Shown in pieces: positions 1-8,739 of a stretch of DNA of 64,000 nt. Numbering within the stretch: the first letter of the stretch is position 1; each line of letters begins with the position of its first letter. The notes beneath the pieces are model-generated. The model searched no databases. It was not told the origin of the DNA and saw only the letters and a list, made by a program, of their open reading frames with translations. The translations under genes were made by a program, and so were the position numbers. The stretch lies in assembly GCA_002173095.1 (NCBI GenBank), contig NHBK01000009.1:802310-866309 (forward strand), in the 5' to 3' direction. The stretch comes from Hyphomonadaceae bacterium TMED5 (lineage in GTDB: Bacteria > Pseudomonadota > Alphaproteobacteria > Caulobacterales > Hyphomonadaceae).

Positions 1-2760
1 TTTCTCACGGAAACCGCCGAATCCCTGGAGGTGATCGACTCCGAACTGGTTCGCTTCGAAGCTGAACCGAACGATCAGGGTATTCTGAATAACGTTTTCC
101 GTCTTGTGCACACGATCAAAGGCACGTGCGGCTTTCTGGGGCTTCCGCGCCTTGAAGCTGTCGCACACGCTGGCGAAACACTGCTCGGAAAGTTCCGGGA
201 TGGCACGATTGAGGTTACGCCTCCGCTGGTGACACTGGTCCTTGAATCCATCGACCAGATTAAAGCTCTGCTGGCACATCTGGAAAATCACGAAACTGAA
301 CCAGAGGGCAGCGACGCCGACCTGATCGGTCGTCTTGAAGACGCGTCTGAAGGTAAGCTTTCCGGGGCTGCTCCTGCTAAGGATGAGACTAAAGTCGAAG
401 CTAAAGCTGAAGCTGCTGATTCACCAAAAGCAGACGAGAGCGCTAAGAAACCGCGCCCGGATAATCTTGCTGAGGATGTGCGCTGGGATGAAGATCTTGG
501 CCGCGAACTGCGTCCGGGTGAAGTGTCTCTTGCCGAGCTGGAAGCTGCTTTCGCGTCTGTTGAAGTTGAAGACTTCTCCAATCCGCCAGATCACGACGAA
601 CAAGCTGCTGTTGAAGCTGAGCCTGTCGAAGAGGCCAAGCCTGCTGCTGCGGCTGCGACCTCTGCAATTGATGCAGTTGCAGACATTGCTGCTGACCTCG
701 CTGCAAATGATACAGATGCGCATCCGGGTGCGCCGCGTGTCAGCCAGTCCATCCGCGTGAATGTAGATGTGCTCGAGCACCTTATGAACATGGTGTCTGA
801 GCTCGTTCTGACCCGCAACCAACTGCTGCAGATGGTTCGCACAATGGACGATTCAGAGTTCAAAACGCCGCTGCAACGCCTGTCTAATGTAACAGGTGAG
901 CTTCAGGATGCTGTCATGCAGACCCGCATGCAGCCAATCGGCAATGCGTGGAAGAAAATTCCTCGTATTGTTCGTGATGCGTCTCACGACCTGAACAAGA
1001 AAATCAAACTGGTTATGGAAGGTGATCAGACCGAGCTTGACCGTCAGGTCCTCGAGCTGATCCGCGATCCGCTGACCCATATGATCCGCAATTCCTGCGA
1101 CCACGCAATTGAGCTGCCGTCTGACCGTCTGGCCGTCGGTAAGCCGGAAGAGGGCACAATCACTCTGCGTGCGTTCCATGAAGGTGGTCACATCATTATC
1201 GAGCTGAACGATGATGGTGCCGGTCTTCGCACCGCACGCATTCGTCAGAAAGCGATCGAAAACGGCGTCATTTCTGCAGATGAAGCAGACAGCATGACGG
1301 AACAGCAGATCCATCGCCTGATCTTCGCGCCTGGCTTCTCTACAGCTGAGAAAGTCACGAACCTCTCCGGTCGCGGCGTAGGTATGGACGTTGTTCGCAC
1401 GAACATCGAACTCATCGGTGGCGCAGTTGATCTGGTGTCTCGTGAAGGTGAAGGCACAACGTTTGCCATCAAAATTCCACTCACACTGGCGATTGTTTCT
1501 GCGCTTATCGTCGGAGCACGCGGCCAGCGCTTTGCTGTGCCTCAGCTCTCTGTTGTTGAGCTGGTTCGCACCGGCTCTAACAGCGATAACCGCATCGAAT
1601 CCATCAACGGTACGAAAGTGCTTCGTCTGCGTGATCGTCTTCTGCCGGTCATGCCATTGTCTTCCGCGCTCAAACTGGACGCTGAAGAGGACGAAAAGTC
1701 CAACCGTTTCGTCATTGTTATGCAGGTTGCGTCTCAGCGCTTCGGTCTGGTGGTCGACGAAGTCTTCGATACCGAAGAAATCGTGGTCAAACCAATCTCC
1801 AGCGTTCTGCGCGATGTGACTGAGTATTCCGGCTCCACCATTCTGGGTGATGGCTCCGTGATCATGATCCTTGATCCGAATGGCATCTCCAAACTGGCAG
1901 CCTTCGACAAATCAACAGCAGGTGCCAAGCCAGTGGTTGAACAAGCTAAGAAATCCGTTGCGCGCGGTGAGAAGAAAACGAGCCTGCTCGTCTTCTCTGC
2001 GGGTGCGGCTGAACCGAAAGCCTGCCCACTGTCTCTCGTCACACGTCTTGAAGAGATCGAAGTCGATCGCTTCGAAATGACGAATAAAGGACCTGTGGTT
2101 CAGTATCGTGGCCAGCTCATGCCGGTTATCCCGATGTCTGGCAGCCTGATGGCGAACGAGGAAGGCCGTCAGCCGGTTCTCGTGGTCAATAATGGTGACA
2201 GCGTTGTCGGTATCGGTGTGGATCGCGTCCTCGACATCACTGAAGACGTGCTTCGCATCTCTATCGGCGATGAATCTCCGGGCGTTCTCGGCACGGCGGT
2301 TATCGACGGCAAGGCGACAGAAGTTATCGATATCGGTCACTTCCTCAGCCAGGTTGACTTTGACTGGGCTGAAGCAATGTCTGAAGGCCCGAAAGAGCCG
2401 AAATCTCTTCTGCTCTTCGAAAGCCATGACTTCTTCCGCAATATGCTGGCACCGCTTCTTGAAGCCTCCGGCTATCGCGTGACGACTGTGTCTTCTGCTG
2501 AAGAAGCGATCGCATCTGACATCGAACCAAGCGACTTTGATGTTGTCCTTGCGGACATCGACAATGACGCCGAAGCACGCCGCTTCATGGAAAAACTGTC
2601 TACGGATGCAGATTGGGGCGACGTTCCACGCATCGCAATGTCAAACAATCAGAGCAAGCTCGCTGCGCCAGACTTTGCCGGATGTGTCCGCAAATCTGAC
2701 CGTCACGGACTTCTCGCAGTACTCGATCAAACTGCTAGCCTTAAAGGACAAGCCGCATGA
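1..2760 (+). CDS. cheA: Chemotaxis histidine kinase CheA with C-terminal receiver (5' end missing)
   Basis: CheA phosphorylates CheY and CheB in response to chemoreceptors. The reading frame is open to the first base and the opening residues (FLTETAESLE) are typical of the inside of an Hpt domain, so the true start lies upstream; the codon at 31 is only an internal GTG. Visible order: Hpt with the phospho-accepting His in VHTIKG (codon 109-111), an Ala/Glu/Lys-rich linker of roughly 130 residues, the dimerisation helix pair, an ATPase domain (HMIRNSCDHAIE N-box, DDGAGL, GRGVGMDVV), a CheW domain, a second CheW-like segment (about 1975-2360), then a receiver-like domain (about 2395-2745). The receiver keeps an Asp (LADID) and a Lys but has ES where the acidic pair should be. 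The stop overlaps cheW by ATGA. Identity is certain; function of the tail is inferred. Confidence 0.97.
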   Translation, partial: FLTETAESLEVIDSELVRFEAEPNDQGILNNVFRLVHTIKGTCGFLGLPRLEAVAHAGETLLGKFRDGTIEVTPPLVTLVLESIDQIKALLAHLENHETEPEGSDADLIGRLEDASEGKLSGAAPAKDETKVEAKAEAADSPKADESAKKPRPDNLAEDVRWDEDLGRELRPGEVSLAELEAAFASVEVEDFSNPPDHDEQAAVEAEPVEEAKPAAAAATSAIDAVADIAADLAANDTDAHPGAPRVSQSIRVNVDVLEHLMNMVSELVLTRNQLLQMVRTMDDSEFKTPLQRLSNVTGELQDAVMQTRMQPIGNAWKKIPRIVRDASHDLNKKIKLVMEGDQTELDRQVLELIRDPLTHMIRNSCDHAIELPSDRLAVGKPEEGTITLRAFHEGGHIIIELNDDGAGLRTARIRQKAIENGVISADEADSMTEQQIHRLIFAPGFSTAEKVTNLSGRGVGMDVVRTNIELIGGAVDLVSREGEGTTFAIKIPLTLAIVSALIVGARGQRFAVPQLSVVELVRTGSNSDNRIESINGTKVLRLRDRLLPVMPLSSALKLDAEEDEKSNRFVIVMQVASQRFGLVVDEVFDTEEIVVKPISSVLRDVTEYSGSTILGDGSVIMILDPNGISKLAAFDKSTAGAKPVVEQAKKSVARGEKKTSLLVFSAGAAEPKACPLSLVTRLEEIEVDRFEMTNKGPVVQYRGQLMPVIPMSGSLMANEEGRQPVLVVNNGDSVVGIGVDRVLDITEDVLRISIGDESPGVLGTAVIDGKATEVIDIGHFLSQVDFDWAEAMSEGPKEPKSLLLFESHDFFRNMLAPLLEASGYRVTTVSSAEEAIASDIEPSDFDVVLADIDNDAEARRFMEKLSTDADWGDVPRIAMSNNQSKLAAPDFAGCVRKSDRHGLLAVLDQTASLKGQAA

Positions 2761-3218
2761 GCAGCACAGAATATATCACGCTCTGGATTGGTGGACAGCT
2801 TTTCGGCGCTTCGGTAGCGCGCATTCACGACGTGTTCGCGCCAACATCCATCACGCCGGTTCCACTGGGTCCAAAAGAAGTTGCAGGTCTTCTCAATCTG
2901 CGTGGCCGTATCGTAACCGCGATCGACTCCCGCTCGCGTCTCGGTCTGCCGCCACGCGATAAAGATGCCAGCATCATGGCCATTGGTATTGAAAAGGGCG
3001 CTGAGTCCTTCGGCCTCATCATTGATGAAGTTGGTGAAGTAATGACGCTTCAGGATGCTGACCGCGAAGATACGCCAGCGAATCTGGAGCCTGTATGGGC
3101 GCAGATCGCATCAGGTGTCTATCGCCTGGAAGACCGCCTTCTGGTCGTCATTGATATTGATAAAATTTTGGCATTTGAAACGGACGCAGATTCGGACCGT
3201 GGTTCAAAAGCCGCGTAA
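2757..3218 (+). CDS. cheW: Chemotaxis coupling protein CheW
   Basis: CheW links membrane chemoreceptors to CheA in the signalling array. The 153-residue protein is one CheW domain with the usual landmarks: an early beta strand (YITLWIGGQLFG), the VPLGPKEVAGLLNLRGRIV core around residues 38-58, and the DEVGEV segment near residue 95. The length is normal for the family. The ATG overlaps the cheA stop (ATGA), which points to coupled translation and roughly matched amounts of the two array proteins. No cheD or chemoreceptor gene lies in this operon within the window, so the receptors must be encoded elsewhere or upstream. Confidence 0.96.
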   Translation: MSSTEYITLWIGGQLFGASVARIHDVFAPTSITPVPLGPKEVAGLLNLRGRIVTAIDSRSRLGLPPRDKDASIMAIGIEKGAESFGLIIDEVGEVMTLQDADREDTPANLEPVWAQIASGVYRLEDRLLVVIDIDKILAFETDADSDRGSKAA

Positions 3219-3238
3219 TGCGCTGAAAGGGAAGAAAA

Positions 3239-3604
3239 ATGAAGCGGTGTTTGATTGTTGATGACTCTCGCGTCGTAAGAAAAGTGGCCCGCCGCATTGT
3301 TGAGGATCTCGACTTCGCTACGGAAGAGGCTGCAGACGGAAACGAAGCTCTGACAGCGTGCCGTAATCACATGCCGGATGCCGTACTTCTCGACTGGAAC
3401 ATGCCAGTCATGAACGGCATCGACTTCCTTCGCGCTCTGCGTCGTGAGCCGGGCGGCGAGTCTCCGATTGTCGTGTTCTGCACGACCGAGAACGATATGG
3501 ATCACATTGCTGAGGCAATTCGTTCCGGTGCGAACGAATACATTATGAAGCCTTTCGACAGCGAGATTATTCAATCGAAGTTCGCCGAAGTCGGCCTGGT
3601 CTGA
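3239..3604 (+). CDS. cheY: Chemotaxis response regulator CheY
   Basis: This single-domain receiver of 121 residues would carry phosphate from CheA to the flagellar switch. All receiver residues are present: acidic pair D8-D9, phospho-acceptor D52 in LLDWNMPVMNG, the Thr in VVFCTTEND and the Lys in YIMKPF. There is no output domain. It follows cheW by 20 bp with a purine-rich ribosome site (GGGAAGAAAA) directly before the ATG. Alphaproteobacteria often have several CheY-like proteins, so whether this one binds FliM or acts as a phosphate sink cannot be read from the sequence. Confidence 0.94.
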   Translation: MKRCLIVDDSRVVRKVARRIVEDLDFATEEAADGNEALTACRNHMPDAVLLDWNMPVMNGIDFLRALRREPGGESPIVVFCTTENDMDHIAEAIRSGANEYIMKPFDSEIIQSKFAEVGLV

Positions 3605-3614
3605 GGGTCGTTAA

Positions 3615-4757
3615 ATGGCCACAGCCTTCAACATAAAACCCCAGACCGGGGCACCAATCCGCGTACAGCTGATTGATGACAGCGCCGTCGTGCGCGGTCT
3701 CACTCGGCGGTGGCTGACCGGTGTCGATGGTATCGAGCTTATTGTCGTCAGTGCTGACGGCATGGCCGGGGTTGCTGATGCGATCAAGCATAAGCCAGAC
3801 ATCATCATTCTTGATGTTGAAATGCCGCGTATGGATGGGCTTGAGGCTCTGCCGCACCTTCGTCGTGCTGCGCCTAAAGCCAAGATCATCATGGCTTCAA
3901 CGCTCACCCATAAGGGCGCGAATGTCACCATTCAGGCGCTTTCCAAGGGTGCAACGGACTATCTGCCGAAACCAGAAGCGAGCCAGCTTGGCGGCGCAGA
4001 AGCGTATCGGGATGGTCTGATCGAGAAAATCCGGCTTTTGGGCCGTCCAGAGGAATCCAAGCGCGCCTTCCCTGCGCCTCAGCCTCTGCGACCGGTGTCC
4101 ATGAAGCCGAACGAAGCGCCGCGCCCGGCTATTCAGATTCCAAAGACGCCAGAGCTTCGTAAAGCGCCAACCCGCTGGAACAAGCCTCAGGCAATTGTCG
4201 TGGCCAGTTCAACAGGTGGTCCGCAAGCGCTTCAGGCGGTTCTTCCGGAGCTTTGTAAGAAAACTGATCTGCCAATTCTGGTCGTACAGCATATGCCGCC
4301 GACCTTTACGTCTATTCTGGCTGATCACCTTAACGCCACCTGTAGCCACGAGGTTTCCGAGGCCAAACAGGGTGAGCCAGTCGCTCGCAATCATGTTTAT
4401 ATTGCGCCGGGCGGCTTCCACATGGTGGTTGAGAAAAAAGGGGCGACCAATACAATTGGTCTTAATCAGGACCCTCAGGTTAATTTCTGCCGTCCAGCGG
4501 CAGATGTGTTGTTCAACTCTGCGGCCCGTGTGTATGGCGGGGCTTTAAGCGCAGTCGTTCTCACGGGGATGGGGGCTGATGGATGTCAGGGCGTCGCCAC
4601 GATCGTTGATCAGGGCGGGCGGTCTTTCGTCCAGGACCAGAAATCCAGTGTTGTCTGGGGTATGCCAGGTGCGGTTTACAATGCCGGCCTTGCACATTCT
4701 GTCCATCCGCTGAACGAAATTGCTGACGCAGTCGGCAAATCACTTCATGGAGTATAG
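3615..4757 (+). CDS. cheB: Chemotaxis protein-glutamate methylesterase CheB
   Basis: CheB removes methyl groups from chemoreceptor glutamates (and deamidates glutamines), giving adaptation. The 380-residue protein has an N-terminal receiver (LIDDSAVVRGL, phospho-Asp in IIILDVEMPRMDGLEAL) and a C-terminal methylesterase domain. The catalytic Ser lies in VVASSTGGPQAL, the His in VVQHMPPTFT and the Asp in TGMGADG, so the triad is complete. A Pro/Lys-rich linker of about 40 residues joins the domains. It lies 10 bp after cheY and 2 bp before cheR, and forms the adaptation pair with cheR. Phosphorylation by CheA is the expected control. Confidence 0.97.
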   Translation: MATAFNIKPQTGAPIRVQLIDDSAVVRGLTRRWLTGVDGIELIVVSADGMAGVADAIKHKPDIIILDVEMPRMDGLEALPHLRRAAPKAKIIMASTLTHKGANVTIQALSKGATDYLPKPEASQLGGAEAYRDGLIEKIRLLGRPEESKRAFPAPQPLRPVSMKPNEAPRPAIQIPKTPELRKAPTRWNKPQAIVVASSTGGPQALQAVLPELCKKTDLPILVVQHMPPTFTSILADHLNATCSHEVSEAKQGEPVARNHVYIAPGGFHMVVEKKGATNTIGLNQDPQVNFCRPAADVLFNSAARVYGGALSAVVLTGMGADGCQGVATIVDQGGRSFVQDQKSSVVWGMPGAVYNAGLAHSVHPLNEIADAVGKSLHGV

Positions 4758-4759
4758 GC

Positions 4760-5617
4760 ATGAACCAGACTGATTTTGATTTTGTGACGTCTGAGCTGAA
4801 ACGCCGATCCGGTATCGTGGTGGGGCGCGATAAGCTCTATTTGCTCGAAAGCCGTCTTTCTCCGATCGCCCGTAAGGAAGGTCTGGAATCCGTCGAGGAG
4901 CTGATTGGCATGGCGCGTCGTCGTCGCGACGAAGGTCTGATGAAGACCATCGTTGATGCAATGACGACGAACGAGACCTTCTTCTTCCGCGATAGGACAC
5001 CGTTCGATCACCTCGAACAGGCTGTCCTGCCGCAACTTCGCGAAAAGCGTCCGGGCCAGCGTATCCGTATTCTGTGTGCGGCGTGCTCTACAGGTCAGGA
5101 GCCTTATTCCATCGCGATGATGCTGGATCAGAACCCGGCCCTTACCGGTGGTGCACAGGTTGAGATCGTAGCGGTCGATATCTCTGATCGCGTTCTGGAA
5201 AAGGCGCGCGCAGGCATTTACAGCCAATTCGAAGTTCAACGTGGTCTGCCGATCCGCACGCTCATGTCTTACTTCACGCAACAGGGAGATGTCTGGAAGA
5301 TTTCAGACACGATCCGCTCGAAAGTGTCGTTCAAGAATGTGAACCTGCTCGATCCGATGACCGCGCTGGGCAAGTTCGACATTGTCTTCTGCCGGAACGT
5401 GTTGATCTATTTCGACCTGCCAACCAAGCGAGACATTCTGAACCGCCTGTCTGCGCAGATGAATGATCAGAGCTTCCTCCTGCTCGGCGCTGCTGAGACA
5501 GTTGTGGGCGTGGTTGATACATTCTCTCCAAACAAAGCGCATCGCGGTCTCTATGAAAAAGCGGGCAAAGCCGGTGACGATACAGGCGCGCGCCGCGCAG
5601 GCTTCCGCGCCGCCTGA
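4760..5617 (+). CDS. cheR: Chemotaxis protein methyltransferase CheR
   Basis: CheR methylates chemoreceptor glutamates using S-adenosylmethionine and counteracts CheB. The 285-residue protein shows the CheR N-terminal helical domain (residues 1-75) and the SAM-binding methyltransferase fold: the AACSTGQEPYSIAM motif near residue 112, the acidic strand end VDISDRVLEKA, and FDIVFCRNVLIYFD near residue 210. The length is standard. It is the last gene of the che operon; a strong intrinsic terminator lies 25 bp downstream, and the next gene is on the other strand. Confidence 0.97.
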   Translation: MNQTDFDFVTSELKRRSGIVVGRDKLYLLESRLSPIARKEGLESVEELIGMARRRRDEGLMKTIVDAMTTNETFFFRDRTPFDHLEQAVLPQLREKRPGQRIRILCAACSTGQEPYSIAMMLDQNPALTGGAQVEIVAVDISDRVLEKARAGIYSQFEVQRGLPIRTLMSYFTQQGDVWKISDTIRSKVSFKNVNLLDPMTALGKFDIVFCRNVLIYFDLPTKRDILNRLSAQMNDQSFLLLGAAETVVGVVDTFSPNKAHRGLYEKAGKAGDDTGARRAGFRAA

Positions 5618-5642
5618 TAATAGAAATTCCAACCCATTTAAG

Positions 5643-5676
5643 AGCCCGGTCTTCAGCAATGAGACCGGGCTTTTTT
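5643..5676 (+). terminator. Rho-independent terminator of the che operon
   Basis: A perfect 10-bp stem (AGCCCGGTCT / AGACCGGGCT) with a 9-nt loop is followed by six T residues. It sits just after cheR, before the convergent MFS gene. Confidence 0.92.
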
Positions 5677-5679
5677 GTA

Positions 5680-7332
5680 TCAGTCTTTCGTGACCGGGGC
5701 GCCGGGCGCTGCATCCTCTAAAGCGCTCTCCGCTTCGCGAAGCGGTTTGAGTTCCGGTCCACGCCCGCGTAGTGGAATGACCGGTACAAAAAGTATCGAG
5801 ATGAGCGCAATCGCGACAATCACCATGCCGCCGGAAAAGATAAAGCTCATTGAGCCCGCAAATGCGGTCTTCATGAAGTCCGGCATTTCTACGGCTGCGC
5901 CCGCTGTTTCGGCGGACATATACTGCGCCTGAAGTTCGCCAAGATTGATGTTTCCGGCCATGTCCGGGAATTGCGCGGCAAGCGAATGGGTCAGGTGAGA
6001 TGTCATCAGCGCGCCAAAAATTGCGACCCCGACCACGCTGCCGGTCTGACGCAGGAACATGCCTGTAGAGGTGGCTACACCCATTTGCTGCGGGGCTGAC
6101 GCACTCTGGGACACCAGCGTGAAGAGGCTCTGAGACGGGCCGAGACCAACGCCGATCAGGAAGAGCCGCCACAGCACGTCATAGGCATGGGAGTCCTCTG
6201 TCAGAAATGTCATGAGCCACAGGCCGAGAAACTGCATCAGCGCGCCGGCAATCAGGAAGCCTTTATACTTACCGGTTCGGGTGACCAGTCGGCCGACAAT
6301 GAAGGATGACAAAATCAACCCGCCCATGAGCGGCAGCATGATGAACCCGCTATTGGTGGCCTGAATGCCGATAACCAGCTGTAGATAAAGCGGGACGTAG
6401 ATGATGGTCCCCATAAACGCCATAGAGATGATGAAGGACGAGATCATCGATGTGGTGAAGGCTTTGTTGTTGAACCGATTGAGCGGAAGTACCGGGTCTG
6501 AGACCTTCTTCTCGACAATCAGAAAGCCAATGCCTGTGCAGACGGCAAGGACGATCAGGCCATCAACGGTGAAGTTCAGCCAGCCATCGGTTGGGCCAAA
6601 GGTGAGGGCCAGCATCAGTGCTCCGAGGGAAACCACGATAAGAAGACTGCCCAGATAGTCGACCTTTCCGCCCGTGCGCGTGCCGATATCCGGCATTTTC
6701 TGCGTGATCATGAAGAGCGCCAGCAGGGAGGTCGGCAGATTGATATAGAACACCCAGCGCCAACCGGCGATGTGGAGCCCCATAATATCTGTTGTGCCAT
6801 GGTCGGTGAACCAGCCGCCTATGATCGGGCCGAGCACACTGGCAAGTCCGAATACGGCGCCGAACAGACCCGCATACTTGGCGCGTTCGCGAGGCGGGAA
6901 AAGGTCTGCGATCGTCGCAAAGGCAGAGGTGAACAGCGCGCCTCCGCCAATGCCCTGCAAACCGCGAAACACAATGAGCTGGATCATGCCGGAGCCTAAA
7001 ATCGGCAGATCACCAAATTCGCCAGCAATACCGCAAAGCCAGGATCCGATGATGAAGATGCAAATCCCGAAAATGAGTACAATTTTACGGCCATACATAT
7101 CGCCGAGCTTGCCCCAGATAGGCACCATTACGGTCGATGTCAGAAGGTACGTCGTGGTGACCCAGGCATAGATTTCCAGGCCCTGAAGGTCCGCTACGAT
7201 GCGTGGCATGGCGGTGGAAACGATGGTCTGGTCCAGTGCGCTCAGCAGGAAGACGATCATCACTGCGATAAAGGTTGAACGCTTTTGTTCGGCAGTTGGT
7301 CCTTCTGCCGCAATCTGGGACTGGTCCGTCAT
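5680..7332 (-). CDS. DHA2-family (EmrB/QacA type) drug:H+ antiporter
   Basis: Proton-driven inner-membrane exporter of the major facilitator superfamily, 14-helix DHA2 branch. Helix 1 carries the family signature LLSALDQTIVSTAMPRIV, and helix 5 motif C is recognisable (GAVFGLASVLGPIIGGW). Motif A (GKLGDMYGRKIVL) is clear in the loop after helix 2. The protein has about 550 residues, the usual size. The frame is open to 7398, but the ATG at 7332 is chosen because it gives MTDQSQIAAEG, a typical short cytoplasmic tail, preceded by AAGG. No membrane-fusion partner gene is adjacent, so the exporter probably works alone. The substrate cannot be predicted. Confidence 0.9.
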   Translation of the reverse strand: MTDQSQIAAEGPTAEQKRSTFIAVMIVFLLSALDQTIVSTAMPRIVADLQGLEIYAWVTTTYLLTSTVMVPIWGKLGDMYGRKIVLIFGICIFIIGSWLCGIAGEFGDLPILGSGMIQLIVFRGLQGIGGGALFTSAFATIADLFPPRERAKYAGLFGAVFGLASVLGPIIGGWFTDHGTTDIMGLHIAGWRWVFYINLPTSLLALFMITQKMPDIGTRTGGKVDYLGSLLIVVSLGALMLALTFGPTDGWLNFTVDGLIVLAVCTGIGFLIVEKKVSDPVLPLNRFNNKAFTTSMISSFIISMAFMGTIIYVPLYLQLVIGIQATNSGFIMLPLMGGLILSSFIVGRLVTRTGKYKGFLIAGALMQFLGLWLMTFLTEDSHAYDVLWRLFLIGVGLGPSQSLFTLVSQSASAPQQMGVATSTGMFLRQTGSVVGVAIFGALMTSHLTHSLAAQFPDMAGNINLGELQAQYMSAETAGAAVEMPDFMKTAFAGSMSFIFSGGMVIVAIALISILFVPVIPLRGRGPELKPLREAESALEDAAPGAPVTKD

Positions 7333-7636
7333 TCTGATCGCCTTTTGTACAGAACACTTGGTGATACCGAGCCATACACGACTGGAGTCGGCCGGCAAAT
7401 TGGAATCACTTCACCCGATCCTGAAACCTGATCAGCTGTCATGCATGCTGTCATCGAAGCAGCTCTGAATATTCGAGGAGTGATTGAAAATATCGCTGGC
7501 GTACAGCTTGCAGCTTCTCCCATGACTATTCAGGGCGGAAGTCATTCTGGGACAGAATGGCCCTGTATTGCGTTCGGTGTGTGGGCGGAATGCGGGAACC
7601 GGTCTGAGATCAACTCAGGCGGCGAGGGGTGAGCTC
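7333..7636. other. Intergenic region between divergent exporter and acyltransferase genes
   Basis: About 300 bp with no supported gene. It must hold the two divergent promoters. Short palindromes such as CATGCATG at about 7440 occur, but no promoter, operator or RNA motif could be assigned with confidence. Confidence 0.5.
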
Positions 7637-8707
7637 ATGCTCTCCGGGATACATTTATTGCGCGGTCTGGCGGCTCTTCTGGTCGCTGGCTTTCATATTC
7701 AGGCGGCAGCACGCGGCGGTGAGGGAGGCAATCCCGTTCTGTTCGAAGTGTTTCGCGGCGGCGCGCTGGGCGTAGATATCTTCTTCGTGATCTCGGGGTT
7801 CATCATCTATTACACCGCCTCACGCGCGCCGGTCTGGTCTGCACGCAATTTTGTGTCGGGCCGGTTTTTCCGTATTTATCCGGTTTACTGGATTGTTCTT
7901 GCTGCATTTATCGCGCTGGCTTTCGGTCTCTGGATGCTCACCGGTGATGCGAGCAAACTGCCATCCACCGAAGTGCTCGTGCGCTCCATCCTGCTTTTGC
8001 CATCGGATCAGTATGCAATTTCGATTGCCTGGACGCTGACGATTGAGCTGCTCTTTTACGCGCTGTTTGCAGCGGTTTTCCGCGGCAAAGGGCAGGACAA
8101 TAGCCTTCTGTTTGTCTGCATGCTCAGCTGGGCATTGTTCTCAATTCTGTTTACCGCGACAGGGCTGCAGGCTGGTGGAATGAACGTGATTTTCCACCCA
8201 GCTGTCAGCGAGCTTTTGTTCGGTGTGGTCATTGCTCACATCTATCTTGTGGGTGAACGTCGATTTGCGAACGCGGCCTTTGCGCTTGGGCTGGGTGGGA
8301 CGCTTGCGACACTATTGTTTGTCGAAGGCGGTGATCTGCATACATGGCGGTCTGTAATCGCTGGCGTTCCGGCAGCGCTATTGGTCTATGGCGCGCTTGG
8401 GCTGCGTAAAGAGCTTGGCTTTTTCGGTAAGCTCTTTGGTGATGCGTCTTATCTTCTCTACCTCATCCATATCCCAGCCTATCTGGTGCTTGGTTTTGTG
8501 TTCGAGAAAGCGTTCGGTATCAGCATTTATGCAAATGATCTGACGATGGGCGCGACGCTGGGGCTGACCTTCATCGCAGCCTGCGCGGCACACCTTATGA
8601 TCGAGCGGCCATATCAGGCCTGGTATAAGAGCCGTACGCAGCGTGCCAGAGCGCGTGAACGTGACCTCAGGCATGCACATGCCGCCCAACAAAAAACGGC
8701 GCCATAA
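7637..8707 (+). CDS. Acyltransferase 3 family membrane protein
   Basis: Integral-membrane acyltransferase of the OafA/NodX type, which transfers acetyl or other acyl groups to sugars of the cell surface. The N-terminus LRGLAALLVAGFHI holds the conserved R and H of the family (RxxA...H), followed by GVDIFFVISGFII and an arginine-rich FFRIYPVYW motif; about ten membrane helices follow. The start at 7637 (MLSGIHLLRG) is preferred over the longer frame because GAGGGGTGAG lies just before it. The 356-residue length is typical. The acceptor is unknown; an O-antigen or other glycan is possible. The stop codon lies in the loop of the downstream terminator hairpin. Confidence 0.9.
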   Translation: MLSGIHLLRGLAALLVAGFHIQAAARGGEGGNPVLFEVFRGGALGVDIFFVISGFIIYYTASRAPVWSARNFVSGRFFRIYPVYWIVLAAFIALAFGLWMLTGDASKLPSTEVLVRSILLLPSDQYAISIAWTLTIELLFYALFAAVFRGKGQDNSLLFVCMLSWALFSILFTATGLQAGGMNVIFHPAVSELLFGVVIAHIYLVGERRFANAAFALGLGGTLATLLFVEGGDLHTWRSVIAGVPAALLVYGALGLRKELGFFGKLFGDASYLLYLIHIPAYLVLGFVFEKAFGISIYANDLTMGATLGLTFIAACAAHLMIERPYQAWYKSRTQRARARERDLRHAHAAQQKTAP

Positions 8708-8714
8708 GGCGCCG
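8691..8714 (-). terminator. Terminator for the PepSY/TonB operon, overlapping the acyltransferase stop
   Basis: Stem CGGCGCC / GGCGCCG with loop ATAA. Six A residues precede it on the + strand, which gives a U tract for transcripts on the - strand. On the + strand it is followed by a weaker pyrimidine run, so it may act in both directions. Confidence 0.8.
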
Positions 8715-8739
8715 CTCTTCTTTGATTGGTATGCTGTGT

